Shown here in pieces: positions 17,615-25,970 of a stretch of 64,000 nucleotides of DNA. The notes below the pieces were generated by a model. The model did no database searches. It was not told the DNA's origin and saw only the letters and a list, made by a program, of their open reading frames with translations. The position numbers and the translations under genes are program-made. Each line of letters begins with the position of its first letter. Within the stretch, counting starts at the first letter, position 1. Source of the DNA: Gemmobacter lutimaris (GTDB lineage: Bacteria; Pseudomonadota; Alphaproteobacteria; Rhodobacterales; Rhodobacteraceae); the NCBI RefSeq assembly GCF_003570715.1, contig NZ_QXXQ01000005.1:62001-126000 (forward strand), written 5' to 3'.

Positions 17615-17983
17615 TCAGCCCTGTCCGGGCCGGGTTTCGCAAAGGCAGGCGGTGCGGCTGGCGTGATCGTGTTCCACGACGGCCGATCCCGCCAGCTTGT
17701 CCATCCGGTTGGCAAGCTTCACATCCAGATCGGACAGGCCGCCGCAATCATGCGTGGTCAGCGTCACATCCACGATGTTGAAGGCGTTGAACCATTCGGG
17801 GTGATGGTTCAGCCGTTCCGCCGCCAGCGCCGCCCGGGACATGAAGCCCCAGGCTTCGGAAAACCCCTTGAACCGCCAGATCTTGCGGATTGCATCGCGC
17901 CCTGGCACCGGCTGCCAGCCACTTTCCATCAGCAGGGGCAGGGCGGTGCTGCGGGCGTCATCGTGCAGCGGGGGCATTGTCAT
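17615..17983 (-). CDS. phhB: Pterin-4a-carbinolamine dehydratase
   Basis: 122 residues. Dehydrates 4a-hydroxytetrahydropterin, recycling pterin after aromatic amino acid hydroxylation; also annotated as the DCoH family. The active-site pattern [21 protein letters not shown] holds the paired His and the Asp of the conserved fold, followed by [21 protein letters not shown]. The ~20 residues beyond this ([20 protein letters not shown]) are longer than usual and Cys-containing. Its ATG overlaps the GST stop, so it is third in the GNAT-GST-phhB operon. It is convergent with the peroxiredoxin gene. Confidence 0.93.
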   Translation of the reverse strand: MTMPPLHDDARSTALPLLMESGWQPVPGRDAIRKIWRFKGFSEAWGFMSRAALAAERLNHHPEWFNAFNIVDVTLTTHDCGGLSDLDVKLANRMDKLAGSAVVEHDHASRTACLCETRPGQG

Positions 17984-18591
17984 GCTTTTTGCTCCATCAA
18001 CGCATCATCTGCGGCCTGCGCCCGTGTCGCGGCCGGGCGGTCAGCGATCCGGGTCCAGTATTCACGGAAGGCCGGGCGGTCGGGCAGGGTGCCAAAGCGC
18101 AGGCCCCAGCCGATCTGCGAACCAAGATAGACATCCACCGCCGAAAAGCGGTCACCCGCGAAATAGGGTGCCTCGGTCAGCCGATGTTCAAGCGTGGCCA
18201 CGACATCTTCAAGCGAGCCATATCCGGCCGTGCGCTGACGTTCGGGTGGCACAACGAAGCCGAGCGCCGTGTTGGTGACGGCCTGTTCCACCGGGCCCGC
18301 GCCAAAGAACATCCAGCGATAGAAGGCCGCGTGATCTGTGGGCATCATTCCGGCATCGGGAAAGGCATCGGCCAGATAGGTGCAGATCGCCGCGCATTCG
18401 GTGACGATGCGACCATGATGGCGCAGCGCGGGCACCTTGCCCATCGGATTGATCGCCAGATAGTCAGGCGCCTTCATCGTGGTGCCATAGACCAGCAACT
18501 GCGCCTCGTAGGGTTCGCCGATCTCCTCCAGCATCCAGCGGGCAATGCGTCCGCGCGACATCGGGTTGGTATAAAGTGTCAGGGCGGTCAT
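17980..18591 (-). CDS. Glutathione S-transferase family protein
   Basis: 203 residues. N-terminal thioredoxin-like domain ([20 protein letters not shown], ~1-80) with the cis-Pro loop [11 protein letters not shown] and [14 protein letters not shown], then the all-helical C-terminal domain with [14 protein letters not shown] near residue 150. Ser or Asn near residue 9-12 may bind the thiol. The substrate is unknown. GAGGATACCGC precedes the ATG; the gene starts 15 bases after the GNAT stop and overlaps phhB. Confidence 0.9.
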   Translation of the reverse strand: MTALTLYTNPMSRGRIARWMLEEIGEPYEAQLLVYGTTMKAPDYLAINPMGKVPALRHHGRIVTECAAICTYLADAFPDAGMMPTDHAAFYRWMFFGAGPVEQAVTNTALGFVVPPERQRTAGYGSLEDVVATLEHRLTEAPYFAGDRFSAVDVYLGSQIGWGLRFGTLPDRPAFREYWTRIADRPAATRAQAADDALMEQKA

Positions 18592-18606
18592 GCGGTATCC
18601 TCGGGG

Positions 18607-19776
18607 TCAGTCGTCCTGTGCGGGGCCACGGCGGAAGGGGCCATAGGCTGTCAACACCTCGATTTCTTCATCCACAGCGGCGCGTTCGCGTTCAAGGTAG
18701 TCCGCCACGGCACGCGCGAAAGCGAGGTCGGCGATCCAGTGCAGGGAATGCGTTTCCACTGGCAGATAGCCGCGCGCCAGCTTGTGTTCGCCCTGTGCCC
18801 CGGCCTCCACCCGGCTCAGACCCTGCGCAATCGCCCAGTCGATCGCCCTATGGTAGCACAGTTCGAAATGCAGGAAGGGGTAATCTTCCACGCAGCCCCA
18901 GTAGCGGCCGTAAAGCGTGCTCCGTCCGATGAAATTCAGTGCCCCGGCCACGGGGCGGCTGCCGTCGAAAGCCAGCACCAGCAGCACGTCATCGCGCATG
19001 GTCTGCTGGATTCGATCAAAGAAGTCGCGGGTCAGATAGGGGCGCCCCCATTTGCGACTGCCGGTGTCCTGATAGAAGGTCCAGAATGCCTGCCAGTGTT
19101 CCGGGCGCAGTGCGTCGCCGGTCAGGTTTTCAATGCGTAACCCGTGGGAATTGGCCACGGCGCGTTCCTTGCGCAGGGCCTTGCGCTTGCGCGAGGCCAG
19201 GGTGGCCAGAAAATCCTCGTAGCTGGCGAACCCGTCGTTCTGCCAGTGGAATTGCTGGGTCAGGCGCGGCATCAGCCCCATGGCAGCGCCGGTTTCCGCC
19301 TCGGCTTCGGTGCAGAAGGTGGCATGCAGCGAGGACAGTCCGTTCTGTTGCGCCACCCGTGTCGCGCCCTCGATCAGCGCGGCCATGCCCGCGGCCTCCT
19401 CGCCCGGCAGGGTCAGGAAGCGCCGCCCGGTGGCGGGGGTGAAGGGCACCGCGATCTGGAGTTTGGGGTAATACCGCCCGCCCGCCCGCTCATAGGCTTC
19501 GGCCCAGCCATGATCGAAGATGTATTCGCCCTGGCTGTGGGATTTGACGTAAAGCGGGGCGCCAGCGATCAACTGCCCCCCACGATGCACCAGAAGCGGC
19601 CGGGCCAGCCAGCCGGTGCCGGGGCCGGTGGACCCCGATGCCTCCAGCGCCAGCAGGAAGCGATGTGTGGTGAACGGATCGTCCGGGCGCCCCGTGCCGG
19701 GCGCGGCCAGCGCGTCCCAGTCAGCGGCCGGGACGGCGGCGATGCTTTCGGCCAGAGTGACGGTCAGGTCGGACAC
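18607..19776 (-). CDS. GNAT-fold protein of the DUF482/COG3146 (peptidogalycan biosynthesis) family
   Basis: 389 residues. COG3146 signatures are visible: HRFLLALEASGSTGPGTGW, SQGEYIFDHGWAEAYERAGG with YYPKLQIAVPFTPATGRRFL, FASRKRKALRKER-like (LASRKRKALRKERAVA), and FHFELCYHRAIDWAIAQGL plus EAGAQGEHKLARGY near the C-terminus. The family has two GNAT-like domains like the FemX/Fem ligases; its true reaction is unknown. GTG 19776 was chosen: a GAGGGACC site lies just upstream. First gene of the GNAT-GST-phhB operon. Confidence 0.85.
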   Translation of the reverse strand: MSDLTVTLAESIAAVPAADWDALAAPGTGRPDDPFTTHRFLLALEASGSTGPGTGWLARPLLVHRGGQLIAGAPLYVKSHSQGEYIFDHGWAEAYERAGGRYYPKLQIAVPFTPATGRRFLTLPGEEAAGMAALIEGATRVAQQNGLSSLHATFCTEAEAETGAAMGLMPRLTQQFHWQNDGFASYEDFLATLASRKRKALRKERAVANSHGLRIENLTGDALRPEHWQAFWTFYQDTGSRKWGRPYLTRDFFDRIQQTMRDDVLLVLAFDGSRPVAGALNFIGRSTLYGRYWGCVEDYPFLHFELCYHRAIDWAIAQGLSRVEAGAQGEHKLARGYLPVETHSLHWIADLAFARAVADYLERERAAVDEEIEVLTAYGPFRRGPAQDD

Positions 19777-19828
19777 GCGGTCCCTCGATCATGGTTACGC
19801 ACAGCAGATGCGGCGCGGCGCGCGCCGG

Positions 19829-20599
19829 TCAAGCCTTCGCGGCCAGATATCCCTCGAAGGTGATGTTGTCGGCGATTTTGCGGGCTGTTGCCTCGGCTTC
19901 GGGCGACCGGATGGTCCAGCACAGGATCGCAGCGCCCTCGGCCTTCAGTTCCGCCACGCGCGGGCGGGACAGATCAGCAGCCTCGTGGCTGATGAAGCTG
20001 GCGCCGGTGCGGTCGTAATCGGGGATGCCGCGCAGCCGGTCGCACAGGGCTGGGGACAACGGTGCATAGGACACCGGGTCATAGCTGCCCGTCGTCAGCC
20101 CGCGCGGCAGATCGGGGCAGAGCCGGGCCATTTCGGCCACGCTGTCAGGGTTGAAGGACATCAGCGCCACTGGCCCGTCATAGCCCGCCAGCGCCGCAGC
20201 CGTCGCCTGTTCCAGCGGGCCGATGCGGCCTACGGGGGACAGCATCTGATCCTTGATCTCGATCAGCAGCGGCACCCGGCCCGCGACCAGAGCCAGAACC
20301 TCTGCCAGTGTCGGCACCGTTTCAGCGGTGCCAAGAAGGGTCATCGCACCCAGTTCTGCCGCCGTATGATCCGCGACCCAGCCCGCCTCCCCGGTCAGGC
20401 GCGGCAGATCCTCGTCATGGAATACCATGGCCACACCATCCGACGACAGTTGCAGGTCAATCTCGATGGCATAACCCGCGTCCATCGCGGCGCGAATGGC
20501 CGCGCGGCTGTTTTCCGGCCGCCCCGCCGTGCGGTCATGCAGGGCGCGATGGGCGACAGGCAGGCGCAGGAAGGCGGGGGGCAGCGGAATGCGACTCAT
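19829..20599 (-). CDS. Glycerophosphodiester phosphodiesterase
   Basis: 256 residues. Hydrolyses glycerophosphodiesters to glycerol 3-phosphate and an alcohol. The GDPD TIM-barrel motifs are present: AHRALHD (catalytic His), RPENSRAAIRAAMDAGYAIE with EIDLQLSSDG (metal Glu/Asp), VMVFHDEDLPRLTG (second His), and LLIEIKDQ. C-terminal GASFISHEAADLS and CWTIRSPEAEATARK complete the barrel. No signal peptide, so cytosolic. The ATG overlaps the stop of the RidA-like gene (ATGA), forming a two-gene operon. Confidence 0.92.
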   Translation of the reverse strand: MSRIPLPPAFLRLPVAHRALHDRTAGRPENSRAAIRAAMDAGYAIEIDLQLSSDGVAMVFHDEDLPRLTGEAGWVADHTAAELGAMTLLGTAETVPTLAEVLALVAGRVPLLIEIKDQMLSPVGRIGPLEQATAAALAGYDGPVALMSFNPDSVAEMARLCPDLPRGLTTGSYDPVSYAPLSPALCDRLRGIPDYDRTGASFISHEAADLSRPRVAELKAEGAAILCWTIRSPEAEATARKIADNITFEGYLAAKA

Positions 20600-21054
20600 T
20601 TCAGCTCAAAGATCGCGTCGATTTCAACGGCAACGCCCAGCGGCAGCGCGGGGGCCGAAACGGCGGCGCGGGCGTGGCGCCCGGCATCGCCCAGCACCGC
20701 GACCATGAAGTCAGAGGCGCCGTTGATGACCTTGGGCTGATCCGTGAAATCAGGGGTGGAATTGACGAAACCGCCCAGCTTCACCAGCCGTTTGATGCGC
20801 GACAGATCGCCGTCACAGGCTTTCTTGGCCTGTGCCAGCAGCGAGATGGCGCAGGCGCGCGCGGCGGCGGCGCCCTGTTCAACGGTGAAATCCGCACCCA
20901 GCTTGCCCTTGATCGGGCCATTCGCATCGGCGCTGACTTGGCCCGAAACATGCAGCAGGTTCCCGGCCAGCACGAAGCCGACGTAATTGGCAACCGGCGC
21001 GGGGGCGTCGGGCAGGGTGACGCCGAGTTCGGCAAGACGGGCTTCGATGGTCAT
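20596..21054 (-). CDS. RidA family protein (YjgF/YER057c/UK114)
   Basis: 152 residues. The ~150-residue subgroup with MTIEARLAELGVTLPDAPAP and NYVGFVLAGNLLHVSGQVS; C-terminal ALGDAGRHARAAV and LPLGVAVEIDAIFELK are typical. Classic RidA deaminates reactive enamine/imine intermediates and has an Arg in its C-terminal active site; this longer subgroup has an Arg in that region but a different pocket, so activity is uncertain. A perfect AGGAGG lies 6 bases before ATG 21054. First gene of the pair with GDPD. Confidence 0.88.
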   Translation of the reverse strand: MTIEARLAELGVTLPDAPAPVANYVGFVLAGNLLHVSGQVSADANGPIKGKLGADFTVEQGAAAARACAISLLAQAKKACDGDLSRIKRLVKLGGFVNSTPDFTDQPKVINGASDFMVAVLGDAGRHARAAVSAPALPLGVAVEIDAIFELK

Positions 21055-21098
21055 GGGAACCTCCTGTTCAGTCGCGCCGGAGGCTAGCGCCAAGCGAA

Positions 21099-21120
21099 AG
21101 GGGCGGCAAGTGCCGCCCCC
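21099..21120 (-). terminator. GC-rich hairpin upstream of ridA
   Basis: GGGGCGGCA (21100-21108), two bases, TGCCGCCCC (21111-21119). On the minus strand, TTTCGCTT follows. It lies after the HlyD-like stop (21146) and is the probable terminator of the exporter operon; the T-run is weak. Confidence 0.55.
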
Positions 21121-21145
21121 GTCCTGTTCCGGTGTTTCCGCGACT

Positions 21146-22576
21146 TCAGGTCTCGCGGAAGGCGCGGTTGAAATAGTCGGTGAAGGGTCTCAGCAGATAG
21201 GCCAGCGGGGTCTGGTCATGGGTACGGATGAAGGCTTCGACCGGCATGCCGGGCAGCAGCGTCAGCCCCTTCAGCTTTTCAATCTCGCCCGGCTCCAGCA
21301 CGATTTCGGCGCGGTAATAGCTGGCCTGACTGCGTTGATCGGTCAGGGCATCGGCCGAGACCAGTGCGATACGCCCGGTCAGTTCCGGTGTGGTGCGCGA
21401 GTTGAAGGCCGAGAAATGCAGCCGCGCCTCTTGCCCGGCATAAACCTGGTCGATGTGGATGGGCGAAACCTGCGCGGCGATGACCAGCGGGCGGTCCTGC
21501 GGGATCAGGTAAAGCACCGGATCGGCCGGACGGATGACCGAGCGCGGCGTGGTGACCTGAAGTCCCAGTACCACACCCGACACCGGCGCGCGAATCTCCA
21601 GCCGTGAAATCCGTTCGGTCAGTGCACGGCGGCGTTCCGCCAGTTCCAGTTCCTGATAGCCGATGTCCCGAAGCTGGGTATTGGCTTCTTCGCGGCGCGA
21701 GGCACCGAGGCGCAGGATTTCAAGCTCGATCTCTGACGCACTTTCACCGGCCTGTGCCTTCGACGCCTCAAGCTCGCCCACCTGACCGCGCAGCCGCGCC
21801 TCTTCGCGTTGCAGGGCCAGAACGCGGCTGGATTGCGCCAGACCCTTCTCCAACAGGGATTGCTGGTCGGCCAGTTCCTTCTGGATCAGGTCAAGCTGGG
21901 TGCCAAGCGCCTCGGCCTGCGCCTCGATGCCGGTCATCTGGCTGGTGATCTGGGCCCGGCGTTCTGCCAATTGGCCGATCTGCTTGGACAGTGTGTCGGC
22001 GCGGGCGTCGAACAGATGAACCTGCCCGTCCATCTGCTCCTGCACTTCGGGGCGGGTTTCGGCCGCGGTGACAAGCTCGGCGCTGAAAACGATCTTCGTC
22101 TCGTCATCCCGTTCGGCGGTCAGCCGGGCGCGGCGGGCCATGATCTCGTAAAGCTGGTTCTCGACGATGGTCAGTTCGGAACGCAGGACAGTGCCATCCA
22201 GCTTCAGAAGCAGATCGCCTGCTTTCACATTATCGCCGTCGGCAACGGCAATGGTTTCCACCACGCCGCCATCGGGATGTTGCACCACTTGCCGGTGGTT
22301 TTCGACCTCGATCTGGCCATGGGCCACCACGGCGCCTGCGATATTGGTCGTCACCGCCCAGACGCCGAAACCGCCGAAGAGGATGGCAAAGGCCGCGAAG
22401 CCCAGCATCACATAACGGCGGGGCGACCACGCGCGAGCGGTATCTTCCGCGCCAGCAGGTGCCGGGGCGGGGCGGGCGGCGGGGGCGGGGCGTGCCATCG
22501 CGGTCTGCGCCGCGGCGGCAGGAAGCGGCGCCTTGGCCTTGCCTGCGCCTTCGGGCGGGGTTTGGGGTTCGCTCAT
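21146..22576 (-). CDS. Type I secretion periplasmic adaptor, HlyD family (membrane fusion protein)
   Basis: 476 residues. Links the inner-membrane ABC exporter to an outer-membrane TolC channel. A Pro/Ala-rich cytosolic N-terminus (~1-50) leads into one membrane helix (YVMLGFAAFAILFGGFGVWA). The lipoyl/barrel half HPDGGVVETIAVADGDNVKAG follows, then a long coiled-coil hairpin (~140-320, e.g. RRAQITSQMTGIEAQAEALG), the returning lipoyl half (IRAPVSGVVLGLQV), and the C-terminal PGMPVEAFIRTHDQTPLAYL signature of HlyD. The ATG overlaps the ABC gene stop. No tolC or RTX substrate is in the window. Confidence 0.93.
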   Translation of the reverse strand: MSEPQTPPEGAGKAKAPLPAAAAQTAMARPAPAARPAPAPAGAEDTARAWSPRRYVMLGFAAFAILFGGFGVWAVTTNIAGAVVAHGQIEVENHRQVVQHPDGGVVETIAVADGDNVKAGDLLLKLDGTVLRSELTIVENQLYEIMARRARLTAERDDETKIVFSAELVTAAETRPEVQEQMDGQVHLFDARADTLSKQIGQLAERRAQITSQMTGIEAQAEALGTQLDLIQKELADQQSLLEKGLAQSSRVLALQREEARLRGQVGELEASKAQAGESASEIELEILRLGASRREEANTQLRDIGYQELELAERRRALTERISRLEIRAPVSGVVLGLQVTTPRSVIRPADPVLYLIPQDRPLVIAAQVSPIHIDQVYAGQEARLHFSAFNSRTTPELTGRIALVSADALTDQRSQASYYRAEIVLEPGEIEKLKGLTLLPGMPVEAFIRTHDQTPLAYLLRPFTDYFNRAFRET

Positions 22577-24321
22577 GTCACGCCTCCGGGGCCGGCATTC
22601 TTGACGATTTCAGTGTGGTTCTTCACCATGTCGCGCAGCACCTGATCGCGCGGCCCGAAGGCGCGGCGGGTGCCGTCTTCCATCACCAGCAGGAGTTCGC
22701 ATTCCTGAATGGCGGCAGGGCGGTGAGCCATGATGAGGATGGCGCAACCCGCGTCCTTCATCGACCGGATCGCCGCGTTCAGCGCCACCGACCCCTCGTT
22801 GTCGAGGTTGGAGTTCGGCTCGTCCAGCACCACGATGACCGGATCGCCATACATGGCGCGGGCAAGGCCAATGCGCTGGATCTGGCCGCCGGACAGTCGC
22901 CCGCCAAGGGCCGAAACCCGGGTGTCATATCCGTCGGGCAGCTTGACGATCATGTCATGGGCGGCGGCCTTGCGCGCTGCCTCCACCACTTTCAGCCCGT
23001 CGGGGTTGCCCTGAAGGCGGGCGATGTTTTCCGCAATCGTGCCGTCGAACAGCGTCACGCGCTGCGGTAGATAGCCGATGTAGCTGCCCAGTGTATCGGG
23101 GTCGTATTGATCCAGCGCCGCGCCATCCAGCCGCACCTTGCCGCCTGCGGGTTTCCATGCTCCGATCAGTGCGCGGGCCAGCGTGGACTTGCCCGAGCCG
23201 GATGGCCCGATGACACCCAGCGCCTGACCCGGCTGCAACTGGAAATTCACCATGCGCAGCGTGGCGAAGCTTTCGCCAGGCGGCACCACGGTCAGGTTCT
23301 GCGCCTCCAGATTGGCCTTCGGGCGCGGCAGTTGCGTGCGCGGCGGCTCCACCGGAACACGGGTGAACAGTTCGGCCAGACGGTTCCAGCCCTCTTGTGC
23401 ACGCTGCACCACGGCCCATTGGCCGATGGCCACCTCGATCGGTGACAGCGCGCGGCCCATCAGGATGGACCCGGCAATCATCGCCCCGGCCGACAACTCG
23501 CCCTTCAGCACCAGCCAGGCGCCAAGGCCCAGCATGGCCGATTGCAGGAACAGGCGGAACGTCTTGGTCAGAACCGAGAAGGTGCCGCCCAGATCGGCGG
23601 CGGCAATGGTTTGCGCCAAAGCGGTGGCGCGTGCCTTTTGCCAGCGGTCAAAGCCCGCTTTCTGCATCCCCAGGGCCTGCACAACCTCGGCCTCTGCCTT
23701 GAGGTTGTCGGCCATGCGCTCGGCCACGATGGTGGCGCTGTTGGCGCGGTTCAGCGGCACTTTGGTCATGCGCTGGTTCAGGATGGTCACGAAGACGAGG
23801 ATGATGCCGCCGATGATGGCCAGCCATCCCATGTAGGAATGAAAGACGAAGATCGCGGCGATGAACAGCGGCGTCCATGGAATGTCGAACACGGCCAGCA
23901 GCACTGGCGAGGTCCAGAGCCGCTGCACCGCCTCCAGATCGCGCTGGGCGGCGGTGGCGGTTGGGTCGTTCGGGGCCACCTGCGACCGGCGCAGCGCCGC
24001 TTCGAACACGCGGCGGTCCAGCCGGGCCTGAAAGGCCGCGCCGACCCGCGCCATGATGCGGCCGCGCGCGTGATCCAGCACGCCCATCATGATGAAGAGA
24101 AAGATCACCAGCGCCGAAAGCGCCACCAGCGTCGGTTCCGACCGGCTGCCCAGAACGCGGTCATAGACCTGAAGCATATACAGCGGTCCAGTCAGCATCA
24201 GCACGTTGACCACAACGCTGAACAGGAACACCGCAAGGATGACAGCATAGGATTCGCGTCGCGCTGCCCTGAGTTCGGCCAGACCGGGGGCGACGTTCAC
24301 CGAAAGCTCTGGTCGGCTCAT
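22573..24321 (-). CDS. Type I secretion ABC permease/ATPase, PrtD family
   Basis: 582 residues. Inner-membrane exporter half-transporter (six helices at ~20-320) fused to an ATPase domain. Walker A VIGPSGSGKSTLARAL, ABC signature LSGGQIQRIGLARAMYG, Walker B VIVVLDEPNSNLD, His switch IMAHRPAAI. The N-terminus (MSRPELSVNVAPGLAELRAA) goes straight to the membrane domain, with no C39 peptidase domain, as in the PrtD protease/lipase exporters rather than bacteriocin exporters. ATG 24321 is preceded by AAAGGAGC. Cotranscribed with the HlyD gene. Confidence 0.94.
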   Translation of the reverse strand: MSRPELSVNVAPGLAELRAARRESYAVILAVFLFSVVVNVLMLTGPLYMLQVYDRVLGSRSEPTLVALSALVIFLFIMMGVLDHARGRIMARVGAAFQARLDRRVFEAALRRSQVAPNDPTATAAQRDLEAVQRLWTSPVLLAVFDIPWTPLFIAAIFVFHSYMGWLAIIGGIILVFVTILNQRMTKVPLNRANSATIVAERMADNLKAEAEVVQALGMQKAGFDRWQKARATALAQTIAAADLGGTFSVLTKTFRLFLQSAMLGLGAWLVLKGELSAGAMIAGSILMGRALSPIEVAIGQWAVVQRAQEGWNRLAELFTRVPVEPPRTQLPRPKANLEAQNLTVVPPGESFATLRMVNFQLQPGQALGVIGPSGSGKSTLARALIGAWKPAGGKVRLDGAALDQYDPDTLGSYIGYLPQRVTLFDGTIAENIARLQGNPDGLKVVEAARKAAAHDMIVKLPDGYDTRVSALGGRLSGGQIQRIGLARAMYGDPVIVVLDEPNSNLDNEGSVALNAAIRSMKDAGCAILIMAHRPAAIQECELLLVMEDGTRRAFGPRDQVLRDMVKNHTEIVKNAGPGGVT

Positions 24322-24487
24322 AATTGCCTGCTCCTTTTGCATTGGCTGCGTTAGCCGCTGCCGAATTCTTTTACGTCACCTGCGCGCCGCGCTTTGCGGT
24401 TGTCAATGCCCGGCGTGCGGCTTATCCCTTGCGTTCTGGCCCTGAAGACTATCCGACAGGGCGCGGAATGGACGCGACACTAGGCTG

Positions 24488-25258
24488 ATGGTGATGGTTT
24501 TTCCATTGAATTCTTGTATCTGGAGCAAATCGGCGATCCGCATCTCGGTGGTTGGTCTGTCTGTGGCGATTCTTTCGGCCTGCGCCGCGCCGCCGCCGCC
24601 CACCGAGCCCTATGACCCCTATGAAAAGACCAACCGGGCCTTTCATTCGGTCAATCTGGGGCTCGACAAGGCGCTGGTGCGGCCGTCTTCCAAGGCTTAT
24701 GGCGCCATCATTCCGGGGCCGGTCAAGACCGGGGTATCGAATTTCGCCTCGAACCTCGATCTGCCGGGGGATGCGGTGAACGGTGCCCTTCAGGGCAACC
24801 CGGAACGCTTTGTAACCAATGTGTTGCGCTTCGCCGTCAACTCCACAATCGGCATCGGCGGACTGTTCGATCCGGCCGGAGCGATGGGCGTGCATCAAAG
24901 CAAGACCGATTTCGGCGAGACGCTGCATGTCTGGGGCGTGGGCGAGGGCGCCTATGTCGAACTGCCGGGCATCGGTCCCAGCACAGTGCGCGATACCGTC
25001 GGAACGGCGGTCGATGTGGTGGCCAATCCTGTGCGGCTGGTGCTGCCGACGCCCGAAAGCTATTACGCCACGGCGGCGAAGGTCGGTTCAAAACTTGGTG
25101 ATCGGGACCGCTATTCCGAAACCATCGACTCGGTCCTATATGACAGCGCTGACAGCTATGCCCAGGCACGGCTGCTTTATCTGCAGAACCGCCGGTTCGA
25201 GCTTGGACAGCAGGCCGACGCTGGCGGAGATGGTTTCATCGACCCCTACGAGGAGTGA
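24488..25258 (+). CDS. mlaA: MlaA (VacJ) family lipoprotein
   Basis: 256 residues. Outer-membrane lipoprotein that removes mislocalised phospholipid from the outer leaflet and passes it to MlaC. Signal peptide with lipobox LSAC (SVVGLSVAILSACAAP), then DPYEKTNRAFHSVNLGLDK, PGPVKTGVSNFASNLDLPG, RFAVNSTIGIGGLFDPA, LHVWGVGEGAYVELPGIGP and the C-terminal acidic tail DAGGDGFIDPYEE. The start at 24488 (MVMVFPLN) is the first ATG; another at 24494 is equally possible. The mlaC gene follows after one base, so they are co-translated. Confidence 0.92.
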   Translation: MVMVFPLNSCIWSKSAIRISVVGLSVAILSACAAPPPPTEPYDPYEKTNRAFHSVNLGLDKALVRPSSKAYGAIIPGPVKTGVSNFASNLDLPGDAVNGALQGNPERFVTNVLRFAVNSTIGIGGLFDPAGAMGVHQSKTDFGETLHVWGVGEGAYVELPGIGPSTVRDTVGTAVDVVANPVRLVLPTPESYYATAAKVGSKLGDRDRYSETIDSVLYDSADSYAQARLLYLQNRRFELGQQADAGGDGFIDPYEE

Positions 25259-25259
25259 C

Positions 25260-25889
25260 ATGGCTCATCCCGTTCTGAACCGCCGCGCCTTCGCTGCGAC
25301 CGCCCTTGCCGGTGCCGCCTTTGTTGCCATTCCCGGTGCCGCCTTTGTTGCCATTCCCGGTGCCGCACTGGCGCTGGACCTGAACTCGGCCCGCGCGCTG
25401 ATCGACCGGGCCATCGGCGATGTGAACAAGGTGATCAACTCGGGCAAGCCTGAAGCCGCCATGTTCAAGGATTTCGAGGCGATCTTCGCTCGTTATGCCG
25501 ATGTGAACGCCATCGCGCGTTCGGCTCTTGGTCCGGCGGCACGATCTGCCAGCCCGTCGCAGATGAAGAATTTCACCCGCGCCTATCAGAGCTATATCGG
25601 CCGCAAGTATGGCCGCCGCTTCCGCGAATTCATCGGTGGCACGATCGAAGTGGTGGATGCCAAGCCGCTGAAAAGCTATTTCGAGGTGATCTCGGTCGCG
25701 CGTCTTCGGGGCGAGGCGCCGTTCGACCTGCGTTGGCATGTGTCGAACAAATCCGGCAAGGATCTGTTCTTCAACATCATCATCGAAGGCGTAAACATGC
25801 TGGCCTCTGAACGCGAGGAGGTCGGCGCCATGCTGAAGAAGCGCAAGGGGGACATCGACGCGCTGATCGGCGATCTGCAATCGGCCTGA
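25260..25889 (+). CDS. mlaC: MlaC/Ttg2D family periplasmic phospholipid-binding protein
   Basis: 209 residues. Soluble shuttle carrying phospholipid between MlaA and the inner-membrane MlaFEDB complex. The signal peptide is unusual: GAAFVAIP occurs twice in a row (24-base duplication). The mature part has MFKDFEAIFARYADVNAIAR, RAYQSYIGRKYGRRFREFIG, VEVVDAKPLKSYFEV and LFFNIIIEGVNMLASEREE, the MlaC hallmarks. ATG 25260 has an AGGAG site within the end of mlaA. No mlaFED genes are in view. Confidence 0.92.
   Translation: MAHPVLNRRAFAATALAGAAFVAIPGAAFVAIPGAALALDLNSARALIDRAIGDVNKVINSGKPEAAMFKDFEAIFARYADVNAIARSALGPAARSASPSQMKNFTRAYQSYIGRKYGRRFREFIGGTIEVVDAKPLKSYFEVISVARLRGEAPFDLRWHVSNKSGKDLFFNIIIEGVNMLASEREEVGAMLKKRKGDIDALIGDLQSA
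25311..25366 (+). repeat. 24-base tandem duplication in the mlaC signal peptide
   Basis: A 24-base unit encoding GAAFVAIP is at 25311-25334 and repeated identically at 25335-25358, with the first eight bases again at 25359-25366. It lengthens the hydrophobic core of the signal peptide by eight residues and keeps the frame. The exact DNA identity points to a recent slippage or recombination event. Confidence 0.85.
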
Positions 25890-25917
25890 AACCTGCGCGG
25901 GGCCAGCAGCCTCGGAA

Positions 25918-25964
25918 TTTGAGTATTTTTGCAAGAAGCAAAGGGGGGCCGGTGGCGCCCCTTT
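25918..25964. repeat. GAGTATTTTT..GCAAGAAGCAAAG repeat with hairpin
   Basis: GAGTATTTTTGCAAGAAGC (25921-25939) matches one arm of the long inverted repeat at 8430. It continues into a hairpin AAAGGGG (25940-25946) / CCCCTTT (25958-25964), with one mismatch further in. The hairpin lies between the convergent mlaC and MnmC-like genes and may terminate both. Confidence 0.6.
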
Positions 25965-25970
25965 CGCATG

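Noticed and set aside
25311-25366. Repeat considered as a CRISPR start.
   Set aside because: Only two direct, spacer-less copies inside a coding signal peptide; no array or cas gene.
24488-25889. Mla genes as part of the type I secretion operon.
   Set aside because: They are on the opposite strand and start from a separate region; MlaA/MlaC belong to lipid transport.
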